The notes beneath the pieces are model-generated. The model searched no databases. It was given only the letters and a program-made list of their open reading frames with translations, and was not told the DNA's origin. The position numbers and the translations under genes were made by a program. 64,000 nucleotides of DNA from Nostoc sp. HK-01 (GTDB lineage Bacteria; Cyanobacteriota; Cyanobacteriia; Cyanobacteriales; Nostocaceae), in NCBI GenBank assembly GCA_003990705.1, contig AP018318.1, forward strand, positions 5,195,001 to 5,259,000, given 5' to 3'. Numbering within the stretch: the first letter of the stretch is position 1; every line of letters begins with the position of its first letter. Shown piece by piece: positions 56,582 to 64,000 of the stretch.

Positions 56582-56944
56582 ATGAAACTTACTCGTAGAG
56601 AATCAAAACAGCGTCGTCATCGCCGCGTCCGTGGCAAGGTTAACGGTTCTCCTGAACGCCCACGCCTAGCCGTATTTCGGTCTAACGAACACATTTACGC
56701 GCAAGTAATTGATGATACTCAACATCAAACCTTAGTGGCTGCATCAACTTTAGATACAGAGATAAAAGCAAATTTAGCTTCTGGTGCTAACTGTGAGGCA
56801 TCAGCAAAAGTTGGTAAGTTAATTGCAGCGCGAGCGCTCGAAAAAGGCATTAATAAAGTAGTCTTTGATCGCGGTGGTAACTTATATCACGGTCGAATCA
56901 AAACACTAGCTGAAGCCGCACGCGAAGCTGGTTTAGATTTTTAA
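56582..56944 (+). CDS. rplR: 50S ribosomal protein L18
   Basis: 120 residues. L18 binds 5S r[60 protein letters not shown] and [17 protein letters not shown] are typical. The overlap with heptamer repeats begins immediately downstream. Confidence 0.98.
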   Translation: MKLTRRESKQRRHRRVRGKVNGSPERPRLAVFRSNEHIYAQVIDDTQHQTLVAASTLDTEIKANLASGANCEASAKVGKLIAARALEKGINKVVFDRGGNLYHGRIKTLAEAAREAGLDF

Positions 56945-57024
56945 AGTTGTCAAAAGTCCATAGTCCATAGTCAAAAGTAATGACTATTGACTCTTGACTC
57001 TTGACTGTTGACTCTTGACTTTTA
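56945..57024. repeat. Heptamer repeats between rplR and rpsE
   Basis: Tandem CAAAAGT/CCATAGT and (TTGACTC/TTGACTG)n units fill the spacer; several TTGACTN units in a row are visible (about 56984-57020). Confidence 0.85.
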
Positions 57025-57036
57025 AAGGCATTGATT

Positions 57037-57561
57037 ATGGCAACAGGTCGTCGTAAAGCTAACCGCGCAAAAAAAGAAGAAACCAACTGGCAAGAGCGCG
57101 TAATCCAAATCCGACGCGTGAGTAAGGTCGTTAAGGGTGGTAAAAAACTCAGCTTCCGGGCGATCGTCGTCGTTGGTAACGAACGGGGTCAAGTTGGTGT
57201 CGGAGTAGGGAAAGCCTCGGATGTAATTGGCGCTGTTAAAAAAGGTGTAGCCGATGGCAAAAAACACCTAATTGATATTCCCATTACAAAATCTAATTCT
57301 ATCCCTCATCCGATTGATGGCATTGGTGGTGGTGCAAAAGTCATCATGCGTCCAGCCGCACCTGGTACTGGTGTAATTGCTGGTGGTGCTGTCCGGACTG
57401 TACTGGAATTAGCTGGAGTCCGTAACGTTCTCGCTAAACAACTTGGTTCTAACAACCCACTTAATAATGCTAGAGCCGCCGTCAATGCTTTATCAACCCT
57501 GCGTACTTTAGCTGAAGTTGCTGAAGACCGAGGTATTGCTATTGACAAACTCTACATTTAG
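57037..57561 (+). CDS. rpsE: 30S ribosomal protein S5
   Basis: 174 residues. S5 helps fidelity and mRNA unwinding. [64 protein letters not shown] and [10 protein letters not shown] are typical. ATG 57037 is taken; a TTG at 57031 lies two codons upstream. It lacks a following rpmD (L30), which normally sits between rpsE and rplO. Confidence 0.98.
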   Translation: MATGRRKANRAKKEETNWQERVIQIRRVSKVVKGGKKLSFRAIVVVGNERGQVGVGVGKASDVIGAVKKGVADGKKHLIDIPITKSNSIPHPIDGIGGGAKVIMRPAAPGTGVIAGGAVRTVLELAGVRNVLAKQLGSNNPLNNARAAVNALSTLRTLAEVAEDRGIAIDKLYI

Positions 57562-57607
57562 TAGAGATTCCCTGAAAGAGTTCTTGTAAAAAAATACTAA
57601 TAACATC

Positions 57608-58054
57608 ATGAGACTCAACGATGTTAAGCCGCAAAAAGGCTCGAAAAAGCGCCGTCGCCGTGTAGGGAGAGGTATTTCGGCTGGTCAAGGTGCCAGTGCT
57701 GGTCTCGGTATGCGGGGTCAAAAATCTCGCTCTGGTAGCAGTACCAGACCAGGATTTGAAGGTGGTCAACAGCCACTGTACCGTCGTATACCCAAGCTGA
57801 AAGGCTTTCCACTTGTGAATCGTAAGATTTACACTACGATAAATGTAGAGAAGCTTGCCTCTCTTCCTGCCAATACAGAAGTAACATTGGATTCCTTAAA
57901 AGCAGCAGGTATTCTAACCTCTGTCAAGGGTTCATTGAAAATTTTGGGTAATGGGGAATTAAACGTTGCGCTCAACGTCAAAGCGGCAGCTTTCACAGGT
58001 CAAGCTCGTAGCAAAATTGAGGCGGCTGGAGGAAGTTGTGAAGTTTTAGGGTGA
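57608..58054 (+). CDS. rplO: 50S ribosomal protein L15
   Basis: 148 residues. L15 links domains of 23S r[61 protein letters not shown] and the C-terminal [22 protein letters not shown] are typical. 46 bp after rpsE; secY follows after 70 bp. Confidence 0.98.
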   Translation: MRLNDVKPQKGSKKRRRRVGRGISAGQGASAGLGMRGQKSRSGSSTRPGFEGGQQPLYRRIPKLKGFPLVNRKIYTTINVEKLASLPANTEVTLDSLKAAGILTSVKGSLKILGNGELNVALNVKAAAFTGQARSKIEAAGGSCEVLG

Positions 58055-58124
58055 AGCCCAACCGCGCACTTAAAGACCTGCCAACTCGCTTCCAGTGCCT
58101 GGTTCACGACAAAGGTAGCACTCT

Positions 58125-59438
58125 ATGATCAGTCGAGATAAAGCCCCAACGGCTCAAGAAACTTTTATGCAGATGGCACAAGCAGCTGGGCTTAGAGGCA
58201 GGCTGCTTGTCACTGTCGGTATTTTAATTTTGGTTCGCCTAGGTATCTTTTTACCTGTACCAGGAATTGATAGAACTAGATTCCACGAAGCCATTTCCGG
58301 CAATAATTCCATATTTGGTTTATTGGATATCTTTTCTGGGCGTGGACTTTCTACTTTGGGAGTCTTTGCTTTAGGGATTTTACCCTTTATTAATGCGTCC
58401 ATTATTATCCAATTGCTGACGGCGGCTATTCCATCTTTAGAAAATTTACAGAAAAACGAAGGCGAAGCAGGACGACGGAAAATTTCGCAAATTACACGCT
58501 ACGTGACTGTAGGTTGGGCAATTATCCAAAGTACAGCGTTTTCTGCCTTTTTTCTCCAACAATTTGCTTTAACTCCAGGCCCTATATTTGTAGCTGAAAC
58601 TGCGATCGCTCTTACCGCAGGTTCTATGTTCGTTATGTGGGCATCCGAACTGATCACAGAACGTGGCATTGGTAATGGTGCATCATTGTTGATTTTTGTC
58701 AACATTGTGGCTTCGCTACCCAAATCTCTAGGGGACACCATTGACTTAGTACAAGTTGGCGGTAGAGAAATTGTGGGTCGGGTAATTGTCCTAGTGGTGG
58801 TATTCCTAGCAACTATTGTTGGGATTGTATTTGTGCAAGAAGGCATTCGCCGCATCCCAATTATTTCGGCTCGTCGTCAAGTAGGCCGGAGAGTGTTGGC
58901 AGAACAGCGTAGTTATCTACCCCTACGTCTGAATTCTGGTGGTGTGATGCCAATTATTTTTGCAGCCGCTATCCTCAGTTTGCCTTTGTTAATTGCCAAT
59001 TTTACAAAAAATCCTGAGTTGGCGAATATCGTCAATACTTATCTCAGTCCTGGTGGTTCTGCACCTTGGGTATACGCTCTGGTTTACTTAACTTCGATTG
59101 TTTTCTTTAGCTACTTCTACTCTTCATTGATTGTTAACCCAGTTGATGTAGCTCAGAACTTGAAAAAAATGGGTTCTAGTATTCCAGGAATTCGCCCAGG
59201 TAAAGCGACTAGTGAGTATATCGAACGAGTAATCAACCGATTAACTTTTTTGGGAGCGATATTTTTAGGCTTGGTGGCGATTATTCCTACAGCAGTGGAA
59301 AGTGCATTGAAAGTACCAACCTTTAAGGGATTGGGTGCTACTTCACTATTAATCCTTGTTGGTGTGGCAATTGATACAGCAAAACAAGTCCAAACCTACG
59401 TTATCTCTCAGCGCTATGAAGGAATGGTGAAACAATAG
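58125..59438 (+). CDS. secY: Protein translocase subunit SecY
   Basis: 437 residues, ten transmembrane helices. SecY forms the protein-conducting channel in plasma and thylakoid membranes. [22 protein letters not shown], the plug-side [34 protein letters not shown] and [20 protein letters not shown] are typical. ATG 58125. Its stop overlaps the adk start by one base, as in many cyanobacteria. Confidence 0.98.
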   Translation: MISRDKAPTAQETFMQMAQAAGLRGRLLVTVGILILVRLGIFLPVPGIDRTRFHEAISGNNSIFGLLDIFSGRGLSTLGVFALGILPFINASIIIQLLTAAIPSLENLQKNEGEAGRRKISQITRYVTVGWAIIQSTAFSAFFLQQFALTPGPIFVAETAIALTAGSMFVMWASELITERGIGNGASLLIFVNIVASLPKSLGDTIDLVQVGGREIVGRVIVLVVVFLATIVGIVFVQEGIRRIPIISARRQVGRRVLAEQRSYLPLRLNSGGVMPIIFAAAILSLPLLIANFTKNPELANIVNTYLSPGGSAPWVYALVYLTSIVFFSYFYSSLIVNPVDVAQNLKKMGSSIPGIRPGKATSEYIERVINRLTFLGAIFLGLVAIIPTAVESALKVPTFKGLGATSLLILVGVAIDTAKQVQTYVISQRYEGMVKQ

Positions 59439-59992
59439 TGACGCGATTAATCTTCTTGGGGCCACCTGGGGCGGGTAAAGGAACTCAAGCTCAAGTTTTG
59501 GCAGAACACCTGCAAATACCTCATATTTCCACTGGGGAAATATTGAGGCAAGCAATGAAAGAGCAAACTCCTCTGGGAATTAAAGCTCAAAGTTATGTTG
59601 ATAGTGGTGAGTTAGTTCCTGATCAGTTGGTGCAAGACTTAGTAGAAGAACGTTTAGCTCAATCAGATGCCAAACCTGGCTGGATTTTAGACGGTTTTCC
59701 CCGCAAAGTCACACAAGCAGCTTTTTTAGAAGAATTGCTGGCTAAAACTGCTCAAGGTGGCGAAAGAGTAGTTAACTTAGATGCACCAGATGACATTGTG
59801 ATCTCACGTTTACTAGCTAGAGGACGAAAAGATGATACCGAAGAGGTAATTCGTCGTCGTCTAGAAGTGTATCGCAATGAAACAGCACCATTGATTGATT
59901 ACTATAGTCAGCGAGAAAGGCTGCTGACAGTTAATGGTAATCAATCCCAAGAAGAAGTCACTAGTGAATTGAAAAACATTTTCGCTCCCTAG
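59438..59992 (+). CDS. adk: Adenylate kinase
   Basis: 184 residues, the short-LID form. It interconverts AMP, ADP and ATP. P-loop [10 protein letters not shown] (about 8-17), [21 protein letters not shown], then [27 protein letters not shown] with a shortened LID lacking zinc Cys. GTG 59438 overlaps the secY stop. Confidence 0.98.
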   Translation: MTRLIFLGPPGAGKGTQAQVLAEHLQIPHISTGEILRQAMKEQTPLGIKAQSYVDSGELVPDQLVQDLVEERLAQSDAKPGWILDGFPRKVTQAAFLEELLAKTAQGGERVVNLDAPDDIVISRLLARGRKDDTEEVIRRRLEVYRNETAPLIDYYSQRERLLTVNGNQSQEEVTSELKNIFAP

Positions 59993-60194
59993 CTTGAGAT
60001 TAAGGAGTAGTAATTGGGATGTATGGAATTGATCAGCTACTACTCCCAATTCCTCACTCCCGTTTTAAAACCGAATGCGGATCAATTTTAGCTAAGATAT
60101 ATTAATAAACTGTTGATATATTTCTCAAATTGTGTTCTTTTGCAGGTGAATACTGCAACCGAATGGGAAATTGTTGAGTTGAGGAACAAAAAAA

Positions 60195-60419
60195 TTGTCT
60201 AAGCAAGATTTGATTGAAATGGAAGGTACAGTTACTGAGTCCTTACCCAATGCGATGTTTCGCGTTGATTTGGACAATGGGTTTAATGTACTAGCACACA
60301 TTTCTGGAAAGATCCGCCGCAACTATATCAAAATTTTGCCAGGCGATCGCGTCAAGGTTGAACTCACTCCCTATGACCTGACAAAAGGCCGAATTACCTA
60401 TAGATTGCGGAAAAAATAA
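60195..60419 (+). CDS. infA: Translation initiation factor IF-1
   Basis: 74 residues, a single OB-fold: [59 protein letters not shown]-1 closes the A-site during initiation. The canonical N-terminus [10 protein letters not shown] directly follows TTG 60195, and no ATG or GTG can replace it, so this gene uses a TTG start. GAGGAA lies 10 nt upstream. A 202-bp gap to adk precedes it. Confidence 0.96.
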
Positions 60420-60554
60420 TTAAATCCAGAAAAAATTAGTTATATGTGAAGAATCTTACCATAAAATCAACTTGTTGGGAGATTCTCATTTACTTAACTG
60501 TAATATTTTTCTAGAAATGCTATAATTTTATATTTGGAGTCAATTACAAAAGGC

Positions 60555-60668
60555 ATGAAAGTCCGAGCCTCTGTCAAAAAAATTTGTGAAAAGTGTAACG
60601 TGATTCGCCGTCGTGGTCGCGTTATGGTGATTTGCTCTAACCCCAAGCATAAACAACGTCAAGGATAA
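60555..60668 (+). CDS. rpmJ: 50S ribosomal protein L36
   Basis: 37 codons: [20 protein letters not shown], then [17 protein letters not shown]. The zinc-binding C-x2-C ... C-x4-H pattern is complete. It is the smallest gene of the cluster. ATG 60555, with AAAAGG a few bases upstream. Confidence 0.97.
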   Translation: MKVRASVKKICEKCNVIRRRGRVMVICSNPKHKQRQG

Positions 60669-60793
60669 CACTCTCAGTATTGGAGAGTTAACCGCGACTA
60701 GGAAAAAATCACCAAAAAAATTCTAGATGTGGCGTATCAATCACCCACATCTTAACCAAGAGAACTTGCGAGAACAACAGGGAGAAATTCATT

Positions 60794-61174
60794 GTGGCAC
60801 GTATTGCCGGCGTAGACCTGCCACGCGATAAACGCGTTGAGATTGGTCTGACTTACATTTATGGAATTGGATTATCAAGGTCGCAGGAAATTCTGGCGGC
60901 TACAGGTGTCAATCCAGACACCCGCGTTAAAGACTTAAGTGATGCCGATGTCGCAGCCCTACGTGCAGAAATAGAAAGTAACTATCAAGTAGAAGGTGAC
61001 TTGCGGCGCTTGGAAGGTATGAACATCAAGCGCTTAATTGACATTGGCACCTACCGAGGTCGCCGCCACCGGATGGGTTTACCAGTCAGAGGACAAAGAA
61101 CCCGTACTAATGCCAGAACCCGTCGTGGTAGAAGGCAGACAGTGGCTGGTAAGAAGAAGGCTCCTGGCAAATAA
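60794..61174 (+). CDS. rpsM: 30S ribosomal protein S13
   Basis: 126 residues. S13 binds the head next to S19 and the P-site t[54 protein letters not shown] and [14 protein letters not shown] are typical. GTG 60794, with GGGAGA upstream. 125 bp behind rpmJ. Confidence 0.98.
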   Translation: MARIAGVDLPRDKRVEIGLTYIYGIGLSRSQEILAATGVNPDTRVKDLSDADVAALRAEIESNYQVEGDLRRLEGMNIKRLIDIGTYRGRRHRMGLPVRGQRTRTNARTRRGRRQTVAGKKKAPGK

Positions 61175-61228
61175 TTGTTCATTGCTTGCTCATCAGAGCA
61201 AGTTTTTCCTTAAATTAACTAAACAAAT

Positions 61229-61624
61229 ATGGCGAGACAACCAACTAAAAAAACTGGGAGTAAAAAGCAAAAGCGGAACGTACCCAACGGACTTGCTTAT
61301 ATCCAATCTACCTTCAACAATAGCATTGTCACCATCACCGATCAAAATGGCGATGTCATTTCCTGGGCAAGTGCTGGTTCCAGTGGTTTTAAGGGAGCTA
61401 AAAAGGGAACTCCCTTTGCTGCACAAACCGCTGCTGAAAGCGCAGCCCGACGAGCTATTGATCAAGGAATGCGTCAAATTGAGGTGATGGTCAGTGGCCC
61501 TGGTGCAGGTAGAGAAACTGCAATTCGCGCCCTTCAAGGAGCAGGACTGGAAATTACACTTATTCGGGATATTACTCCAATTCCTCATAATGGTTGCCGT
61601 CCACCAAAGCGCCGCCGAGTCTAG
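61229..61624 (+). CDS. rpsK: 30S ribosomal protein S11
   Basis: 131 residues. S11 forms the platform near the E-site. [55 protein letters not shown] and [18 protein letters not shown] are diagnostic. ATG 61229. rpsD, often next in other bacteria, is not here. Confidence 0.98.
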   Translation: MARQPTKKTGSKKQKRNVPNGLAYIQSTFNNSIVTITDQNGDVISWASAGSSGFKGAKKGTPFAAQTAAESAARRAIDQGMRQIEVMVSGPGAGRETAIRALQGAGLEITLIRDITPIPHNGCRPPKRRRV

Positions 61625-61940
61625 ATAGAACTTTTAGGGCAACAAAAACAAGAAGTTTAATCAGAAATTCACCTGTAATAGCTACCAAAGCTTTGATGTG
61701 AAGACAAAATAACTTCTGATGGCTTGAGCGGGAAAAAGCCAGTTAGCTCTTCCCAGAGGGAGAGCTGCTGTATTTTCTCAAACGCCATATTTATGGATAA
61801 TCGTCCGTAGGCAAAATTAGGAAATCAAACATTGCCATCATAGTGTTGGCAGTTTGAACAACCTACAGAAAGCTTAGGGCAAAAGCAAATTGAATAGGCA
61901 ATTAATTGTTAGCAGCACCTTAATTAAGGGAGGCTACTCC
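61625..61940 (+). promoter_or_regulatory. Spacer with hairpin upstream of rpoA
   Basis: 316 bp between rpsK and rpoA. A hairpin AGCTCT-T-CCC / GGG-AGAGCT lies at 61745-61766, and an AAGGGAGG ribosome-binding site at 61926-61933, 7 nt before the rpoA start. No ORF is supported; an internal promoter or attenuation site is possible. Confidence 0.5.
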
Positions 61941-62888
61941 GTGGCGCAGTTTCAAATTGAATGTGTAGAGTCTAGTACAGAGGAAAGTCGGAGCCATTAC
62001 AGCAAGTTTGTCTTAGAACCCCTAGAGCGTGGTCAAGGGACAACTGTTGGTAATGCACTAAGGCGAGTGTTACTGTCTAATTTGGAAGGGACAGCCGTTA
62101 CCGCAGTCAGAATTGCTGGTGTTACACACGAGTTTGCCACAGTTCCAGGTGTGCGAGAAGACGTGCTAGAAATTTTGATGAGAATGAAAGAAGTCATTCT
62201 CAAAAGCTATTCTTCTCAACCCCAAATTGGCAGATTACTTGTTACTGGGCCAGCAACAGTCACAGCAGCCCATTTTGATTTGCCAAGTGAAGTAGAAGTT
62301 GTTGATCCTACCCAGTATGTCGCTACTCTAGCTGAGGGCGGGAAGCTGGAAATGGAATTTCGGATCGAAAGAGGCAAGGGTTATCGCACTGTAGAAAGAG
62401 GAAGAGAAGAAGCTACATCTTTGGACTTCTTGCAAATCGACTCGGTATTTATGCCAGTACGAAAAGTCAACTACAGCGTTGAAGAAGCCCGTGCCGATGG
62501 CTCGATTACAAAAGACAGATTGTTATTAGAAGTTTGGACGAATGGTAGTGTTTCTCCCCAAGAAGCACTATCCTCAGCTGCCAGTATTTTGGTAGATTTG
62601 TTCAACCCACTGAAAGATATTTCTTTAGAACCAACAGATATTGGTTCTGACGTTCCAGACGATCCAACTGCTCAGATTCCCATCGAAGAATTACAACTTT
62701 CTGTGCGGGCATATAACTGTCTCAAACGCGCACAAGTTAATTCTGTGGCAGACTTATTGGATTTTACCCAAGAAGATCTGTTAGAAATCAAAAACTTTGG
62801 TCAAAAATCTGCGGAAGAAGTTGTAGAAGCCCTGCAACGACGCTTGGGAATTACCTTACCGCAAGAAAGAAGCTCCAAACACAGCTAA
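61941..62888 (+). CDS. rpoA: RNA polymerase subunit alpha
   Basis: 315 residues, the normal cyanobacterial length. NTD: GRGQGTTVGNALRRVLLSNLEG-like dimer face and VEVVDPTQYVATL; CTD: ELQLSVRAYNCLKRAQVNSVADLL and FGQKSAEEVVEALQRRLG for promoter UP-element and activator contacts. GTG 61941, with AAGGGAGG upstream, is chosen; the frame stays open to TTG 61890, adding 17 residues unlike any alpha subunit. Confidence 0.97.
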   Translation: MAQFQIECVESSTEESRSHYSKFVLEPLERGQGTTVGNALRRVLLSNLEGTAVTAVRIAGVTHEFATVPGVREDVLEILMRMKEVILKSYSSQPQIGRLLVTGPATVTAAHFDLPSEVEVVDPTQYVATLAEGGKLEMEFRIERGKGYRTVERGREEATSLDFLQIDSVFMPVRKVNYSVEEARADGSITKDRLLLEVWTNGSVSPQEALSSAASILVDLFNPLKDISLEPTDIGSDVPDDPTAQIPIEELQLSVRAYNCLKRAQVNSVADLLDFTQEDLLEIKNFGQKSAEEVVEALQRRLGITLPQERSSKHS

Positions 62889-62921
62889 AGCAAAACCTTT
62901 CATAGTTCATAGTCCACTATT

Positions 62922-63272
62922 ATGCGCCACCGTTGTCGGGTTAAAAAACTTGGTAAACCAGCTGACCAGCGTCGCGCTCTGCTGCGTACCTTAGCCACTG
63001 AGCTAATTCGTCATGGTCGAATTACCACCACTTTGATCAGAGCGAAAGCTTTACGAAGTGAAGTAGATAAAATGATTACCTTAGCTAAAGACGGCTCCTT
63101 AGCATCACGTCGAGCAGCTTTAGGTTACATATATGACAAACAACTGGTTCATGCTTTGTTTGAGCAAGCTCCTACTCGGTATGGTAATCGCAGTGGTGGT
63201 TACACCCGGATTCTCCATACTGTGCCTCGGCGCGGAGACAATGCCGAAATGGCAATTATTGAACTGGTGTAA
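62922..63272 (+). CDS. rplQ: 50S ribosomal protein L17
   Basis: 116 residues. L17 lies near the exit tunnel. [41 protein letters not shown] and [20 protein letters not shown] are typical. ATG 62922. truA follows, as usual. Confidence 0.98.
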   Translation: MRHRCRVKKLGKPADQRRALLRTLATELIRHGRITTTLIRAKALRSEVDKMITLAKDGSLASRRAALGYIYDKQLVHALFEQAPTRYGNRSGGYTRILHTVPRRGDNAEMAIIELV

Positions 63273-63326
63273 GTAAGTCAAAAGTCAAAAGTCAAAATTA
63301 TTGAGACGAATGACGAATGACACAAA
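63273..63326. repeat. Heptamer repeats between rplQ and truA
   Basis: (AAGTCAA)n, three clear units (63276-63296), and GACGAAT variants fill the spacer. Confidence 0.8.
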
Positions 63327-63332
63327 ATCTGT

Positions 63333-64000
63333 ATGCAAGAAACTGACCAGCCGAAACAAACTCAGCGAGTAGCCTTGGTAATTCAATACCTAGGTACTCA
63401 TTTTCATGGCTGGCAAAGACAAAATAGTCAGCGTACAGTCCAAGAAGAAATCGAAACAGCGATCGCGAGTATTCTTGGTTATCATGTCACACTGCATGGA
63501 GCAGGACGTACTGATGCTGGAGTTCATGCGGCTGCACAAGTAGCCCATTTTGATGCTACAGGTTTAATCCCGGCTCACAAATGGTCAGCAGTTATCAATA
63601 GTTATCTGCCGCCAGACATCATCATCAGGGCTTCAGCAGCCGTAAGTAACGCCTGGCACGCGCGTTTTAGCGCAGCTTATCGGCGATACCGCTACACGAT
63701 ATACACTGAAAAACGACCAAATTTGTTCGTTAAGCCCTTCAGTTGGCATTATTATCATCAGCCTCTGGATGAATTATTAATCCAGTCTGCTATGAAGCCT
63801 CTGCTGGGTAAGCATCATTTAGCGGCCTTCCATCGGGCAGGCTCCAAGCGATCGCATTCTTGGGTAGAAGTACAAGCCGCAGAATGCCATCGTAGTGGGT
63901 CATTGCTCAATATAGAAATTCAAGCAGATGGATTTTTATACGGTATGGTCAGGCTGCTTGTGGGAATGCTAGTACAAGTAGGTACTGGACAGCGAACCTT
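63333..64000 (+). CDS. truA: tRNA pseudouridine synthase A (cut by window end)
   Basis: At least 222 residues before the window ends. TruA makes pseudouridine at positions 38-40 of the anticodon arm. VALVIQYLGTHFHGWQRQ, the catalytic Asp in GAGRTDAGVHA and FSAAYRRYRY are diagnostic; also GFLYGMVRLLVGMLVQVG near the truncated end. ATG 63333 follows a heptamer spacer after rplQ. Confidence 0.97.
   Translation, partial: MQETDQPKQTQRVALVIQYLGTHFHGWQRQNSQRTVQEEIETAIASILGYHVTLHGAGRTDAGVHAAAQVAHFDATGLIPAHKWSAVINSYLPPDIIIRASAAVSNAWHARFSAAYRRYRYTIYTEKRPNLFVKPFSWHYYHQPLDELLIQSAMKPLLGKHHLAAFHRAGSKRSHSWVEVQAAECHRSGSLLNIEIQADGFLYGMVRLLVGMLVQVGTGQRT

Overview
The window looks like chromosomal DNA of a filamentous, Nostoc/Anabaena-type cyanobacterium. 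The palindrome GCGATCGC (HIP1) is very frequent. Several intergenic gaps carry tandem heptamers such as (TCAATGG)n and (GTCAAAA)n. The gene set is cyanobacterial: an NDH-1 subunit N, a ferredoxin-thioredoxin reductase variable chain, a COP23-domain protein, PEP-CTERM proteins, TPR-CHAT and Hanks-kinase proteins, and a short adenylate kinase following secY. All assignments come from reading motifs and recalled family sequences; no search was run.

Layout. 1-202: 5S rRNA and its terminator, the end of an rRNA operon. 388-12295: signalling-rich stretch with an aldehyde dehydrogenase, a TPR-containing Ser/Thr kinase, a hybrid PAS histidine kinase, gltX, tRNA-Asp and two tandem Ser/Thr kinases sharing an unfamiliar C-terminal domain. 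12645-20760: a phytase-like secreted protein, a PEP-CTERM protein, a RecB/Cas4-like nuclease, a cysteine/cystine C-S lyase, a glycosyltransferase and a 645-residue protein with a degenerate HsdR-like N-terminus. 21171-24305: purQ-purS, a Fur-family (Zur-like) regulator and an SPFH/NfeD pair. 24306-33054: a repeat-rich accessory region with three related mobile-looking inverted-repeat elements, a 7 x 21-bp array of palindromes, a TPR-CHAT protease followed by a PP2C phosphatase, and a possible 59-codon gene. 33055-48056: mixed housekeeping and envelope genes (ftrV, rplY-purA, M48 protease, a PerR-like Fur protein, a dgcN/dgcA-type pair, Nudix, ndhN).

48999-64000: the ribosomal-protein cluster, all on the plus strand: rplC-rplD-rplW-rplB-rpsS-rplV-rpsC-rplP-rpmC-rpsQ-rplN-rplX-rplE-rpsH-rplF-rplR-rpsE-rplO-secY-adk-infA-rpmJ-rpsM-rpsK-rpoA-rplQ-truA (truA runs off the end). 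It is preceded by a 942-bp gene-free, hairpin-rich stretch. S10, S14 and L30 are absent from the cluster. Several spacers inside it are filled with heptamer repeats.

The most unusual non-genic signals are the 21-bp dyad array at 27498-27644 (two helical turns per unit), the family of GATC-ended elements with an internally inverted module, HIP1 pairs acting as hairpin or terminator arms, and the structured region ahead of rplC.
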